A DNA stretch of 64,000 nt from JBBIPZ01 sp037442505 [NCBI: Deltaproteobacteria bacterium] (lineage in GTDB: Bacteria > CALINM01). The position numbers were made by a program, and so were the translations under genes. A model generated the notes under the pieces. It worked only from the letters and a program-made list of their open reading frames with translations, ran no database searches and was not told the origin of the DNA. Of the stretch, positions 36,519 through 46,588 are shown in pieces. The first letter of the stretch is position 1. Every line of letters starts with the position of its first letter. The stretch is taken from contig JBBIPZ010000013.1 of assembly GCA_037442505.1 (NCBI GenBank), positions 1-64,000 of the forward strand, written 5' to 3'.

Positions 36519-37714
36519 ATTTTAAGGAATTTCCGGACCAAACAGGTTATTTTGGCAGTTATGGAGGAGTGTTTATTCCAGAAACGCTTATGCCAGCAAT
36601 CCTCGAGTTGCAGGGAGCATTTACTAAATACTCCAGGGAGCGTCGCTTTCAGAAAGAGCTACGTTACTACCTGTCTCATTATATTGGTAGACCCACGCCA
36701 TTATATTTCGCGAAAAACATCTCAAAAAAGTATGGTTTTAAGTTGTATCTCAAAAGAGAAGACCTCTGTCATACTGGTGCGCACAAAATAAATAATGCGA
36801 TAGGACAGGTGCTTCTTGCAAAAAAGATGGGAAAGGGAAGGATTATAGCCGAAACGGGTGCAGGACAACATGGAGTAGCTACAGCAACTGCATCCGCTTT
36901 ATTAGGGTTAAGATGCCGTATTTATATGGGGACAGAGGATATGAGAAGACAATCTCTAAACGTCTTCAGAATGAAATTGTTGGGCGCTGAAGTGGTTGGT
37001 GTAGATAACGGAAGTAAAACATTAAAGGATGCTATAAACGAGGCGTTGAGAGACTGGGTTACAAACGTTAAAGATACACATTATGTCATTGGGACTGTGT
37101 TTGGCCCTCATCCTTATCCTTTGATGGTCAGAACGTTTCAATCTGTGATTGGTGAAGAGGTGCTTAGACAGATTAAGAAAAAAGAGGGGAAGTTGCCAGA
37201 TGTTATTGTTGCCTGTGTTGGTGGTGGTAGTAACGCAATGGGGATATTTTACCCATTTCTTGAGAACAAGAGTGTTGAACTGATTGGTGTTGAAGCTGGA
37301 GGATTGGGAATTGAAACAGGCAAACATGCTGCAAGATTTGCAACAGGTAAGACTGGCATCTTTCAGGGCACGAAAAGCTATGTTTTGCAAAACGAAGATG
37401 GACAGATACTAACCACACACTCGGTCTCTGCTGGTCTGGATTATGCGAGTGTTGGTCCTGAACACTGTTTTTTAAGAGACGTAAAAAGGGCAAGATATAC
37501 CTATGCTACTGATGAGGAAGCTCTTTTTGGCTTTTATGAGCTTTCAAAGGAAGAGGGAATTATACCTGCTTTAGAAAGCAGTCATGCGATAGCATATGTC
37601 TTAAAAAACAGCAAATTTTTTAAAGACAAGCTTGTTATTATCAACCTCTCTGGTAGAGGCGATAAAGATGTGATGCACGTGAAAGATATCAAGGGTGAAA
37701 ATGAACAAAATTGA
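36515..37714 (+). CDS. trpB: Tryptophan synthase beta subunit
   Basis: PLP enzyme condensing indole and serine. The 399-residue protein is the standard TrpB1 type, with [13 protein letters not shown], the PLP lysine in [44 protein letters not shown] (phosphate loop) and [11 protein letters not shown]. It partners the TrpA encoded next. The serA pathway upstream can supply its serine. Starts in the trpF stop codon (ATGA overlap). Confidence 0.96.
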   Translation: MNFKEFPDQTGYFGSYGGVFIPETLMPAILELQGAFTKYSRERRFQKELRYYLSHYIGRPTPLYFAKNISKKYGFKLYLKREDLCHTGAHKINNAIGQVLLAKKMGKGRIIAETGAGQHGVATATASALLGLRCRIYMGTEDMRRQSLNVFRMKLLGAEVVGVDNGSKTLKDAINEALRDWVTNVKDTHYVIGTVFGPHPYPLMVRTFQSVIGEEVLRQIKKKEGKLPDVIVACVGGGSNAMGIFYPFLENKSVELIGVEAGGLGIETGKHAARFATGKTGIFQGTKSYVLQNEDGQILTTHSVSAGLDYASVGPEHCFLRDVKRARYTYATDEEALFGFYELSKEEGIIPALESSHAIAYVLKNSKFFKDKLVIINLSGRGDKDVMHVKDIKGENEQN

Positions 37715-38510
37715 TAAAGTTTTTGAAAAGCTAAATAGTTCTAAAAACAAGGCGATAATTCCTTATTTAACCGGAGGAGATCCAGATATTGACAGGACGC
37801 TAAAACTGATGCAGTTTTATGCAGAGAATGGAGCAGATATTATCGAGATAGGCGTGCCATTTTCTGACCCAATGGCTGATGGTCCAGTAATTCAGGCAGC
37901 AATGGAAAGGGCTTTGAAGGCTGGAACAACTCTCAAATCTATACTAAATTTAGTTAAGCGTTTCCGTAGAAACTACGATACCCCTTTGGTCTTGATGGGA
38001 TATATGAACCCTTTTTACGCTTATGGACTGGAGAGATTTTGTAAAGATGCTAAGGAGGCAGGTGTAGATGGCATTCTAACTGTTGATATGCCACCTGAAG
38101 AGGCAGAAGAGTTTGTTTCGTATCAGAGAAAATATGATTTAACTCCTGTATTTCTTGTTACACCTGTTACAAATGAAGATAGGATTTTAAAAATAAAAAA
38201 ATATGCTACAAGTTTTGTTTACTTTGTTTCTGTTACTGGGGTTACTGGTGAGAGAGTATCACTTCCTGCTGATACAGAAAAAAAACTCATTGAGATAAAA
38301 AAACTAATAAATATGCCAACAGTTATAGGTTTTGGTATCTCTTCGCCTGAAATTATAATCAGTTTTTATGACATTGCAGATGGTTTTGTTATAGGAAGTG
38401 CCCTCGTTAAAAGAGCTGAGAGGATCTGGTCAAGCACAGAAAATGCCCGTGATTTTGAAAACTTTTTTAAATCCCTTGCATTTGCCTGTCATAAAGGTAG
38501 AATTGCATAA
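37701..38510 (+). CDS. trpA: Tryptophan synthase alpha subunit
   Basis: Cleaves indole-3-glycerol phosphate to indole. The 269-residue protein has the signature [12 protein letters not shown] and [20 protein letters not shown] with the catalytic Glu, [24 protein letters not shown] (catalytic Asp) and [11 protein letters not shown] prefer ATG at 37701, with AAGGG five bases upstream, over an in-frame GTG at 37695; either overlaps trpB. It is the last trp gene; the next gene starts 10 bases after its stop and could be co-transcribed. Confidence 0.94.
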   Translation: MNKIDKVFEKLNSSKNKAIIPYLTGGDPDIDRTLKLMQFYAENGADIIEIGVPFSDPMADGPVIQAAMERALKAGTTLKSILNLVKRFRRNYDTPLVLMGYMNPFYAYGLERFCKDAKEAGVDGILTVDMPPEEAEEFVSYQRKYDLTPVFLVTPVTNEDRILKIKKYATSFVYFVSVTGVTGERVSLPADTEKKLIEIKKLINMPTVIGFGISSPEIIISFYDIADGFVIGSALVKRAERIWSSTENARDFENFFKSLAFACHKGRIA

Positions 38511-38520
38511 GGTGATAAAT

Positions 38521-39651
38521 ATGGAAGATACTGATATCAACAAAGAGTATGAGAGATTAAAAAGTCTTCTTCATATTACTACATTATTAAACTCGTCTCT
38601 TGATGTGAAGTACGTTAAACAAAAGACTATAGAAGGCATAACGGAACTTGTTAACGCAGAAGTTGGTTCTCTTTTGCTTTTTGATGAAAAGACAAACGAA
38701 CTTTTTTTTGAGGTGGCATTAGGGGAAAAAGGTGAAAAAATTAAGGAAATCAGGCTAAAGCTTGGAGAAGGGATAGCAGGCGCTGTTGCAAAAGAACGGA
38801 AAAGTTGTATTATTGACGATGTGAGTAAGGACAAGCGTTTTTTTAGAAAGGCAGATGAAAAGTCGGGATTTATTACAAGAAGTATCATGTGCAGTCCTTT
38901 AGAATATAAGGGAAAGTTGTTGGGTGTGATTCAGGCAGTAAACAAAAAGGATAACTCCCAATTTACAACGGATGATTTGCGTTTATTTGAGTCTTTTGCT
39001 CACATTGTCTCGATATCTATTGAAAACGCCAATCTATTCCAAAAATTGAAAGAGACATTTTTTGATACATCTTTCGCATTAGCAGAGGCAGTTGAAAAAA
39101 GAGATCCATATACTGGTGGACACGTCAAACGTGTTACTGAGTTTTGCCTTGCTGTTGGCAAAGAATTGAATTTGAGCCCAGAAGAGTTAGATAGGTTATA
39201 TCTTTCAGCTGTATTACACGACATCGGAAAGATAGGAATTGAAGATGCAATTTTAAGAAAGCCTGCACCCCTTACTCCTGAAGAAATAGCTCAAATGAAA
39301 AAACATCCCGCAATAGGTATAGAAATACTTAGCAAGGTCAAACATCTTTCAGATATTATAGCGGGGACTTTTTCCCATCACGAAACTTATGATGGTAGGG
39401 GCTATCCTATGGGGTTAAAAGGTGATGAAATACCGCTTTTAGGTCGGATTATTGCTGTCTGCGATACTTTTGATGCGATGACATCTGATAGACCTTATCG
39501 TCGTGGACTGGGTGATGATGTTGCGATATCTGAACTTATTAAGTTTTCTGGAAAACAGTTTGATCCGGTTGTTGTAGACGCATTTGTTAAAGCATACAAA
39601 AAAGGCGAAATAATTTCTCAGCACCATAGGGAGGCAAAAGATGCAAATTGA
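38521..39651 (+). CDS. GAF-HD-GYP cyclic-di-GMP phosphodiesterase
   Basis: A 376-residue cytoplasmic signalling protein. An N-terminal GAF domain (about 15-170) precedes an HD-GYP domain with HD at 233-234 in LHDIGKIGIED and the signature HHETYDGRGYPMGLKGDEIP (286-305), so all metal and GYP residues for hydrolysing c-di-GMP are present. The ATG at 38521 follows AAGGTGAT; upstream in-frame starts lie inside trpA. It overlaps the next gene, a class II cyclic nucleotide phosphodiesterase-like protein, by 11 bases, so the two probably act together or are co-regulated. GAF ligand unknown. Confidence 0.88.
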   Translation: MEDTDINKEYERLKSLLHITTLLNSSLDVKYVKQKTIEGITELVNAEVGSLLLFDEKTNELFFEVALGEKGEKIKEIRLKLGEGIAGAVAKERKSCIIDDVSKDKRFFRKADEKSGFITRSIMCSPLEYKGKLLGVIQAVNKKDNSQFTTDDLRLFESFAHIVSISIENANLFQKLKETFFDTSFALAEAVEKRDPYTGGHVKRVTEFCLAVGKELNLSPEELDRLYLSAVLHDIGKIGIEDAILRKPAPLTPEEIAQMKKHPAIGIEILSKVKHLSDIIAGTFSHHETYDGRGYPMGLKGDEIPLLGRIIAVCDTFDAMTSDRPYRRGLGDDVAISELIKFSGKQFDPVVVDAFVKAYKKGEIISQHHREAKDAN

Positions 39652-40414
39652 AGTGTTGGGATGTTTTGGAGGCGTTGATATAAAACATAATCCGGTTACA
39701 TTTTTAGTTGATGGCAGGTATCTTTTGGATGGCGGTTCTATTGTTAAAGAACTTCCCCTCGAGAGACAACAGAAATTACAGGGCGTTTTTATCACCCATT
39801 GCCATCTTGACCATATTAAAGATTTGTGTTTTTTGGCTGATAATTTGATTCTTATGGGGAAAGGTCCTGTAAACGTGTATGGTTTGAGCGACGTTCTTGA
39901 TATGTTAAAAAGGTATGTAATGAACAACAAAATTTGGCCAGACTTTTTTGAAATAAAGAGCAAAAAAGGTGATAGTATTTTGAATCTGATGCCAATTGCT
40001 GCAGGGCTCAAAGTCTCTTTGAACAAAACATATTCTGTTGAACTGGTTAAAACCAATCACTCCTGTGAATCAGCTGCATATATTCTCGGCAAAAACGATA
40101 AATATATCGCATACTCTGGCGATACAGGACCGACAGATAGGTTATGGCAAAGGATAAATGAGATACCTAATATGAAGGCTGTTTTTATAGAAGTCTCTTT
40201 TCCAAACAGAATGAATGATTTAGCAATAACAACAGGACATTTAACACCGCAGCTATTCTTAAAAGAAATTGAAAAACTTAAAAACCCAGAAAAAATTAAG
40301 TTTTACATCTTTCATATGAAGCCACCTCTCCTTGATGAGATTACTAAAGAGATAAATGCATTAAATATGGACAACGTTACGATACTTGATGATGGTGATA
40401 TACTTCATATTTAA
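39641..40414 (+). CDS. Class II 3',5'-cyclic-nucleotide phosphodiesterase-like MBL-fold protein
   Basis: A 257-residue metallo-beta-lactamase-fold protein. It carries the class II cAMP phosphodiesterase pattern THCHLDHIKD (about 47-56), a later NHSCESAAYIL and YSGDTGPTDRLW metal-binding segments, and a C-terminal IFHMKP. Class II PDEs (yeast PDE1, bacterial homologues) hydrolyse cAMP or cGMP. It overlaps the HD-GYP gene by 11 bases, suggesting a cyclic-nucleotide degrading unit. Related MBL enzymes include arylsulfatases and RNase Z-like proteins, so a different phosphodiester is possible. Confidence 0.7.
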   Translation: MQIEVLGCFGGVDIKHNPVTFLVDGRYLLDGGSIVKELPLERQQKLQGVFITHCHLDHIKDLCFLADNLILMGKGPVNVYGLSDVLDMLKRYVMNNKIWPDFFEIKSKKGDSILNLMPIAAGLKVSLNKTYSVELVKTNHSCESAAYILGKNDKYIAYSGDTGPTDRLWQRINEIPNMKAVFIEVSFPNRMNDLAITTGHLTPQLFLKEIEKLKNPEKIKFYIFHMKPPLLDEITKEINALNMDNVTILDDGDILHI

Positions 40415-40440
40415 CCTTTAAAATTGCGAGTAAAACTAAA

Positions 40441-41736
40441 ATGAATAAAGAAAAAGAGCTATATAGCTATCTTTATGGCTTAGAAAAATACGGGATTATT
40501 TTAGGGCTTGATAATATAAAAATTATCCTATCCATGCTTGGTAATCCTGAAAAAAAGTTTCCATCTGTTCACGTGGTTGGAACTAACGGCAAAGGTTCTA
40601 CAACAGCATTTTTAACCTCCATTTTATCCAGGGCTGGTTATCGTGTGGGCAGATATACATCACCTCATCTTATTAAGTTTTCCGAAAGAATAACCATAGG
40701 CAATAGAGAGATTGCAGAAAAGGATATATCAAGAATTGCGTTTATGATAAGAGATAAGATAGCCAACTCAGCAGAACGCAAGAGACCCTACACCTTTTTT
40801 GAGGTTACAACTGCGCTTGCATTTCAGTATTTTGCAGAAAAAAACGTTGACATCGCTATAATCGAAGCCGGTTTAGGGGGAAGATTGGATGCTACAAACG
40901 TTTTAACGCCTTTAGTTACAGTAATTACTAACGTTGGGCTCGAACATAAAGAGTTTCTTGGAAATACAATAGAGGCTATAGCATACGAAAAGGCGTCTGT
41001 TATAAAACCTGGTACGCCAGTTGTAACCGCTGCTGAAGATGAAGCATTGGCAGTTATAGATAAATTTGGAAAAGACGCTAAAAGCCGGGTGTTTGCGCTA
41101 AACAGAGATTTTCGTTATAACAGTACGAAGGTTACAGAATTTGATTATTTCGGAATTGCTCGAAAGTTTGAAAAACTTAAATTAAAAAAACTTGTTGGAT
41201 TAAATCAGTTCGAAAATGCCTCTGTTGCACTGGCTGTTATAGAAAATCTTATACAAAAGGGTTATTGTGTTACAGAAGCAGATATTAAGACTGGCATAAA
41301 AGATGCAAAATGGGAAGGACGCTTTGAGTATGTTAGAAAAGCGCCGCCATTTATAATTGATGGTGCACACAATCCGCATGGTGTTCAATCTTTAGTAAAA
41401 AATCTTTCTACCTTTCATCCAGATGAAAGGTTCGTTATAATCTTGAACGTTCTGAAGGACAAGGATATTTGCGAGATGGTAAACTCTTTGAAGCCTTTTG
41501 CTGAACTTTTTGCTTTTGTTCCTAACAAGAATGAGCGTTCTCATACTGTGGATGACTACAAAAGAATATTTTCAGGAAAGGATAAATTTTTGTATTTTAG
41601 TGATATACAAAAATCAATTGAATATATGCTTACTTCTAAAAAATACTCAAAAAAGCCCATTCTTTTTACAGGATCACTTTATGGCGTAGGAGAGGCTAAA
41701 GAGTATTTAAAAAAAATCAATAAAAAGTTGTGTTGA
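40441..41736 (+). CDS. folC: Folylpolyglutamate synthase / dihydrofolate synthase
   Basis: Mur-ligase-family ATP enzyme adding glutamate to dihydropteroate and folates. The 431-residue protein shows VVGTNGKGSTTAFL (P-loop, about 42-55), YTSPHLIKFSERI, FFEVTTALAFQYF, EAGLGGRLDATNV and IIDGAHNPHGVQSL, all FolC features. The stop overlaps the lptD start (TGATG), so the two are translationally coupled although functionally unrelated; folC-lptD pairs are not informative about function. Confidence 0.92.
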   Translation: MNKEKELYSYLYGLEKYGIILGLDNIKIILSMLGNPEKKFPSVHVVGTNGKGSTTAFLTSILSRAGYRVGRYTSPHLIKFSERITIGNREIAEKDISRIAFMIRDKIANSAERKRPYTFFEVTTALAFQYFAEKNVDIAIIEAGLGGRLDATNVLTPLVTVITNVGLEHKEFLGNTIEAIAYEKASVIKPGTPVVTAAEDEALAVIDKFGKDAKSRVFALNRDFRYNSTKVTEFDYFGIARKFEKLKLKKLVGLNQFENASVALAVIENLIQKGYCVTEADIKTGIKDAKWEGRFEYVRKAPPFIIDGAHNPHGVQSLVKNLSTFHPDERFVIILNVLKDKDICEMVNSLKPFAELFAFVPNKNERSHTVDDYKRIFSGKDKFLYFSDIQKSIEYMLTSKKYSKKPILFTGSLYGVGEAKEYLKKINKKLC

Positions 41737-43700
41737 TGTCGAGGCTTCTTGTTTTAGCAACAGTTTTTTTATTGGTTATATCTGTTTCAAAACCTTTGTT
41801 TGCAAAGGACGATAACGTCTATCTATATGCAGACAGCATAATTTCAGATATGTCGGAAAACTATGTATATGCAACCGGAAATGTTTATGTGACACTGGGA
41901 GAAAACAGTCTCTGGACGGATTCTCTGTTATTCGATAAAAAAACAGATACCATCTACGCCTTTAATAAAGCGGTTTTTTATGGCAATTTCATTGCGCATG
42001 GAGAGTATCTAAAATTTAATATCAAAACAAAAGAAGGTTATTTAAGTAAAGGCGAGGTAAGTTTTCTTTCTGATGACCCAAAGAAAAAAAGATTCATCTG
42101 GGGCAGTGATATAATTATTAAAGACAAAGAGAGCTTCTTTATATCTGAAGGTGGAATAAGCAGCTGCGATGGCACAAATAAGGCCTGGCATATACAGGGT
42201 GCGGATATTAATGTTGAGCTGGGAGAATATCTTACATCCCGAAACACGACACTTTACGCATCATCTATGCCGGTGTTATACACACCATATTTTTTAATAC
42301 CCATCAAAAAAGAAAGAGAATCGGGTTTTTTGATCCCTTCTATCGGCTTTTCCGGGAAAAATGGAGTTCTTTTTAATCTGCCTTACTATACTGTAATTAA
42401 CGATAGTCTCGATATTACCAATACACTGCTTATAAAATCGAAAACAAGCATAGGTATTGATAACCAGTTCAGGTATATGTTGTCTTCTGCGGAGAGTGGA
42501 GAGGTTAATTTAACGCTGATTGATAACTTCAGTATTAATAAAGGGTATGTTGAGGCAAAGCTGATACATTCAAAAGAAAATTCTACTGAAAATTTTAAAA
42601 TAGATCTGGATTATGTGAACAGAAAAGATTTCTTTACACAATATGCGACAAACAGTTTTGACAAAACCAAACCTTACACAAGAAGTTCCGGATTCTACGA
42701 ATTTGCCAGGAAAAGAGATTTATATAGTGGTAAACTGTTTTTTTCTCAGGACAACACAGGAGTGAATGATGATGTCAGGTCTTTTTCACTCTCTAAAGAA
42801 GGCTACTTAAAACAGCATGGAGACTTTGGATATAACTATAGTGCGATGTTATCAGCATTCTCGTATAGTAAAGAGAATACCGTAAAGAGAGTTGCCTTCG
42901 AACCGTTTGTAATGTATAGACTAACCGGTGAAGAGAAAGGTCTTTCAGCAAAATTAAAGCTCCATCTGGCAGACTATATAAATGCATATGAAGATCAGGA
43001 TAATCAGTTATCAGGAATGATTTATACCAATATTGAAGGTTACTTAGATAAAGTTTTGCTTGTTAACGATAAATACAAAGTAATTAACACCTTTAAAGTA
43101 GATACAGTTTTGCCTTACAAACTTGATGACGAAAAAATCAGGATGTTTGATTCCACTGATATCACTGATGATACTAAAAAGGTTAAGTATGCCTTCGAAC
43201 AAAAATGGTATGACATTGCTAAACTCAAACAACAATTTTATCTGACCCTATGGCAGGAATATATTTTAAGCGATATGATTTCGTCAAACAACAAATTTTC
43301 AGATCTGTTTTTTTTAATGAGATTCTCAAAAGATGTTGTTAATATTGATGCACAGGGTAGCTACGACCATAATAAAGGTGGTTTACGTGAGCTGAATCTG
43401 GCTTTGACTACAAATTTACAGGGATTTAAGGCTTCTGCAAACTATTTTGTTAGAGATGGACAGGATGAGTTTCTTAACCTGTATTTGTCTAAAAAGTTAG
43501 GGTACAATACAACAATTATTGCAGGAACACGATACGATATTAAGCTTGATCTTGCGAGAGAAGTATCCGTTGGTATTGACTACGAAAAGAGTTGTTATAG
43601 TGTGAAGATGTTGTTTACGCACAAAGATCTTCCTGAGGAAGATATTGTTATGTTGACGGTCAATTTGTTTGGGCTTGGTGAGTTTAAACAGGGCTATTAG
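41736..43700 (+). CDS. lptD: LPS-assembly protein LptD
   Basis: Outer-membrane beta-barrel that places lipopolysaccharide on the cell surface. The 654-residue protein (from ATG at 41736) has a signal peptide (about 1-23, ending LFA), an OstA-like beta-jellyroll domain (about 28-160) with DGTNKAWHIQGADINV near its end, then a large barrel with alternating aromatic strands and the segment STPVLYTPYFLIPIKKERESGFLIP-like at 170-200, hallmark of LptD. It is shorter than the enterobacterial protein. Only few cysteines are present (one in SSCDG), so the disulfide pairs known from E. coli are not conserved. LptE is not in the window. Confidence 0.85.
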   Translation: MSRLLVLATVFLLVISVSKPLFAKDDNVYLYADSIISDMSENYVYATGNVYVTLGENSLWTDSLLFDKKTDTIYAFNKAVFYGNFIAHGEYLKFNIKTKEGYLSKGEVSFLSDDPKKKRFIWGSDIIIKDKESFFISEGGISSCDGTNKAWHIQGADINVELGEYLTSRNTTLYASSMPVLYTPYFLIPIKKERESGFLIPSIGFSGKNGVLFNLPYYTVINDSLDITNTLLIKSKTSIGIDNQFRYMLSSAESGEVNLTLIDNFSINKGYVEAKLIHSKENSTENFKIDLDYVNRKDFFTQYATNSFDKTKPYTRSSGFYEFARKRDLYSGKLFFSQDNTGVNDDVRSFSLSKEGYLKQHGDFGYNYSAMLSAFSYSKENTVKRVAFEPFVMYRLTGEEKGLSAKLKLHLADYINAYEDQDNQLSGMIYTNIEGYLDKVLLVNDKYKVINTFKVDTVLPYKLDDEKIRMFDSTDITDDTKKVKYAFEQKWYDIAKLKQQFYLTLWQEYILSDMISSNNKFSDLFFLMRFSKDVVNIDAQGSYDHNKGGLRELNLALTTNLQGFKASANYFVRDGQDEFLNLYLSKKLGYNTTIIAGTRYDIKLDLAREVSVGIDYEKSCYSVKMLFTHKDLPEEDIVMLTVNLFGLGEFKQGY

Positions 43701-43734
43701 TTAATCGTTAACGCAAAAAAAAAAGGAGGACAAG

Positions 43735-44763
43735 ATGAAAAACATTCTCGTTACAGGTGGTGCTGGCTTTATTGGTTCCAATTTTATCAGGCATATACTA
43801 TCTACAAGGGAAGATGTCTTCATAATCAACATGGATAGTCTAACCTATGCTGGCAACTTAGAAAACTTAATTGGGCTTCACGATAATAGCCGTTACACAT
43901 TTTTCAAAGGCGATATTACCAGCGAACAGGATGTTAATTGTATCTTCGAGAAGTACAGTATCCAGATTGTTATTAACTTCGCAGCAGAGTCGCACGTCGA
44001 TAAAAGCATACTTAATCCACTAACATTTGCGCAAACAAACTATATTGGTGTGTGTAATCTTTTAAACATTTCGAGGAAAAAAGATGTACAGTTATTTATT
44101 CAGATTTCAACAGATGAGGTGTATGGCAGTTTGGGTGCAGACGGTTATTTTACTGAAACCAGTCCTATCCAGCCAAATAGTCCTTATGCTGCAAGCAAGG
44201 CTGCAGCGGATCTAATGGTCAGGGCTTACTACAAGACTTATGGTTTTCCTGCCATCATAACACGCTGTTGTAATAACTACGGTCCTTATCAGTTTCCCGA
44301 AAAGCTTATCCCCCTTATCATTACCAATGCGCTTGAAGACAAGGAGGTTCCTGTTTACGGTGATGGTATGAATGTAAGAGACTGGATCTATGTGCTCGAC
44401 CATGCAAGAGGTATAGAGCTGGTTATGGATAAAGGGAAAATTGGTGAAGTATATAACATTGGTTCTAATCACGAGATGGCTAATATTGAACTTGTGAAAA
44501 AAGTCCTTGATATACTTGGAAAACCTCACTCACTTATAAAGTATGTGGCGGATAGACCAGGGCATGATAGACGTTATGCTATTGACGCAGGCAAGATACA
44601 AAATGAATTAGGATATAAGCCTCTTTATACGTTTGAAGAAGCGCTTAGAAATACAGTAAAATGGTATGTTGAAAACAAGCAATGGTGGCAAAGGATAAAA
44701 GATGGAAGTTATATGCGTTACTATAGTGAATGGTACGAAAAACAACTGGGTTTAAAGAAGTAG
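43735..44763 (+). CDS. rfbB: dTDP-glucose 4,6-dehydratase
   Basis: Short-chain dehydrogenase family enzyme making dTDP-4-keto-6-deoxyglucose for rhamnose and related sugars. The 342-residue protein has the NAD loop TGGAGFIGSNF (7-17), AAESHVDKSI, STDEVYGSL and the catalytic YxxxK (YAASKAAADL, about 158-162), with NNYGPYQFPEKLIPL and VRDWIYVLDHARG. GGAGG precedes the ATG. Partners rfbA, C and D are not in the window; it follows lptD, fitting an envelope polysaccharide context. UDP-glucuronate decarboxylase-type paralogues differ in these motifs. Confidence 0.92.
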   Translation: MKNILVTGGAGFIGSNFIRHILSTREDVFIINMDSLTYAGNLENLIGLHDNSRYTFFKGDITSEQDVNCIFEKYSIQIVINFAAESHVDKSILNPLTFAQTNYIGVCNLLNISRKKDVQLFIQISTDEVYGSLGADGYFTETSPIQPNSPYAASKAAADLMVRAYYKTYGFPAIITRCCNNYGPYQFPEKLIPLIITNALEDKEVPVYGDGMNVRDWIYVLDHARGIELVMDKGKIGEVYNIGSNHEMANIELVKKVLDILGKPHSLIKYVADRPGHDRRYAIDAGKIQNELGYKPLYTFEEALRNTVKWYVENKQWWQRIKDGSYMRYYSEWYEKQLGLKK

Positions 44764-44783
44764 CAATATAAGGATGGTAAAAA

Positions 44784-46037
44784 ATGTCTAAAAAATATAA
44801 CGTTAAGCATTTTTATTTATTTTTTCTTGTTTTATTTTTTTGCGGGCTATTTTCTTCAACTTCACACGCAGTTAGTTTTGACACCTTTGTAAAAGACTTG
44901 CGTAAAATATTTTACTCTGTTCAGGGAAAGGCAACCTTATTTGGATACACAAAAGATTTTGTTTTTGCAGAGATTAAAGAAGGTAGTTTTAAGGCAGGAG
45001 ACCTTGTTGTCATCAATTATGATGCTTTGTCGGGTGACGAGTTGGCGTATGGTGAAGTAGAAGATGTAAAAGGCAAAATGGTAAGAATCTACATAACGAA
45101 TGCACAAAAACCTCTTAGAAAAGATGCCGTTGTAATGGGAGTAAAAAAGATTTATGCAAATATTAAAGTAGATAGTGATGAAGCTTACATTAAATCCCTG
45201 TTTTTAAAAGAAAAAGACATCAAGCTTCAGGATGTTCCTGATGAAAAGACTAACGTAACGATAGTCTTTGATAAAAAAGAAGATGCATCATATACGTACA
45301 AAGTTCTGGCTCCTTCAGGCAGAATTCTCGTTATTGGGAAATTAACATTACAAAATGGTGATGACACCAGAACATACAATCTGTCAACAAGGATAGCTTT
45401 CGATCAAAATACTGCAGAACACTGGCTATTAAAGGATAATGAACTTTTTTGTTTCACCTGTTCGATTTCAAAATCTACAAAGATAAACACAGATAGTAAG
45501 TTGTTAAATATGTTTTCCGAGGACAAAAAATTATATCTTCTTACTGAAAACGAGAAGACTTTTGTATATGATGGCGATAAAATTTACTCCTATGATGGGC
45601 TGGTTACACAGGACGAAAAATTCCTTTACGTACCAAAAGATGGGAAAATTTATGAGCTTGTTACTCGAAAAGTAGTTAAAGAGTTGCCGCAGAAGCTTGA
45701 TTACATTTATTACTGGGCTGACAACTCCTATCTGGCAAAAAAGGGAGAAAAGCTAATTTTAAGTAAAGTAGATAAAACTTTCGAATTATCGACACAAGAT
45801 GCACCCATAATACATGTTAAAAAAGAACGGCTTTATTTATACAGAGAGATAAAAGAAACGGTTCCCCTTTCAGGAGATTACTTAGCCCTTTATTTAGATA
45901 TTTATGACCTTAAAGACTTTTCGCTAATTAAAAGATTTGAGATAAAAGAAAGCCTGATTGACTTTGATGTTGATGAAAAAAATGGCGAAATTATTGCAGT
46001 AAAATACGATGGCACAGTAAAAAGGATAAAGTTTTGA
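44784..46037 (+). CDS. Exported protein of unknown function with propeller-like C-terminal half
   Basis: I do not recognise this 417-residue protein. It has a signal peptide (residues about 9-29, ending HAVS after an STSHA cleavage-like site), a small SH3-like segment (about 45-110, with KAGDLVVINYD and GEVEDVKGKMVRIYI), and a C-terminal half of repeated short beta strands (KLYLLTENEKTFVYDGDKIYSYDG and similar) that looks like a WD/kelch-type propeller. A pair of cysteines (CFTC) lies near 228-231. It overlaps engB by four bases and lies between rfbB and engB. An envelope location is likely; function unknown. Confidence 0.55.
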   Translation: MSKKYNVKHFYLFFLVLFFCGLFSSTSHAVSFDTFVKDLRKIFYSVQGKATLFGYTKDFVFAEIKEGSFKAGDLVVINYDALSGDELAYGEVEDVKGKMVRIYITNAQKPLRKDAVVMGVKKIYANIKVDSDEAYIKSLFLKEKDIKLQDVPDEKTNVTIVFDKKEDASYTYKVLAPSGRILVIGKLTLQNGDDTRTYNLSTRIAFDQNTAEHWLLKDNELFCFTCSISKSTKINTDSKLLNMFSEDKKLYLLTENEKTFVYDGDKIYSYDGLVTQDEKFLYVPKDGKIYELVTRKVVKELPQKLDYIYYWADNSYLAKKGEKLILSKVDKTFELSTQDAPIIHVKKERLYLYREIKETVPLSGDYLALYLDIYDLKDFSLIKRFEIKESLIDFDVDEKNGEIIAVKYDGTVKRIKF

Positions 46038-46588
46038 AGATAGAGTTTGTAAAAGGTGTTTATAGCCCAGGAGAATATAAAACGTTTAATCTGCCAGAAT
46101 TAGCGTTTTCTGGCAGGTCTAATGTGGGCAAGTCTTCACTTATTAACGCCTTGTTTCAATGCAAAATTGCTCATACAAGTAAAAAGCCTGGTAAAACTAG
46201 ATGTATAAACTTTTTTAAAATCGAAAACAGTTACATAATTGCGGACCTTCCGGGTTATGGCTATGCAGAAGTCTCTAAGAAGATGCAGGATGACTGGAAA
46301 GTGTTGATAGAACATTATATAACATCCTCGCAATGCCTAAAAAAGGTGTTTATACTTGTTGACGTTAAAAGGGGATTAGAACATGAGGAGTTACAGTTAA
46401 TAGACTGGCTTCAGTTTAACAAAAAGAAGTTCAAAATAGTTATGACCAAGATTGATAAAATCGGTAAAAACGAGCTTGCTTTAGCAAAAAAGCGATTTGC
46501 TGATTATTCTCCCATCTTTTTTTCTTCCGTTACGAAGGAGGGGAAAAAAGAACTTCAATCAGAGATAAGGGAGGCTTTATGTATTTAG
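46034..46588 (+). CDS. engB: Ribosome biogenesis GTPase EngB/YsxC
   Basis: Small essential GTPase helping 50S assembly. The 184-residue protein has G1 GRSNVGKSSLI (27-37), the G2 loop with KPGKTRCINFF, G3 DLPGYGYA, and G4 TKIDKI (about 137-142), typical of the TrmE-Era-EngA-YihA family. It starts with TTG, overlapping the preceding stop. It overlaps the creatininase gene by ten bases. Confidence is high from the diagnostic G2/G3 region. Confidence 0.93.
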   Translation: MKIEFVKGVYSPGEYKTFNLPELAFSGRSNVGKSSLINALFQCKIAHTSKKPGKTRCINFFKIENSYIIADLPGYGYAEVSKKMQDDWKVLIEHYITSSQCLKKVFILVDVKRGLEHEELQLIDWLQFNKKKFKIVMTKIDKIGKNELALAKKRFADYSPIFFSSVTKEGKKELQSEIREALCI

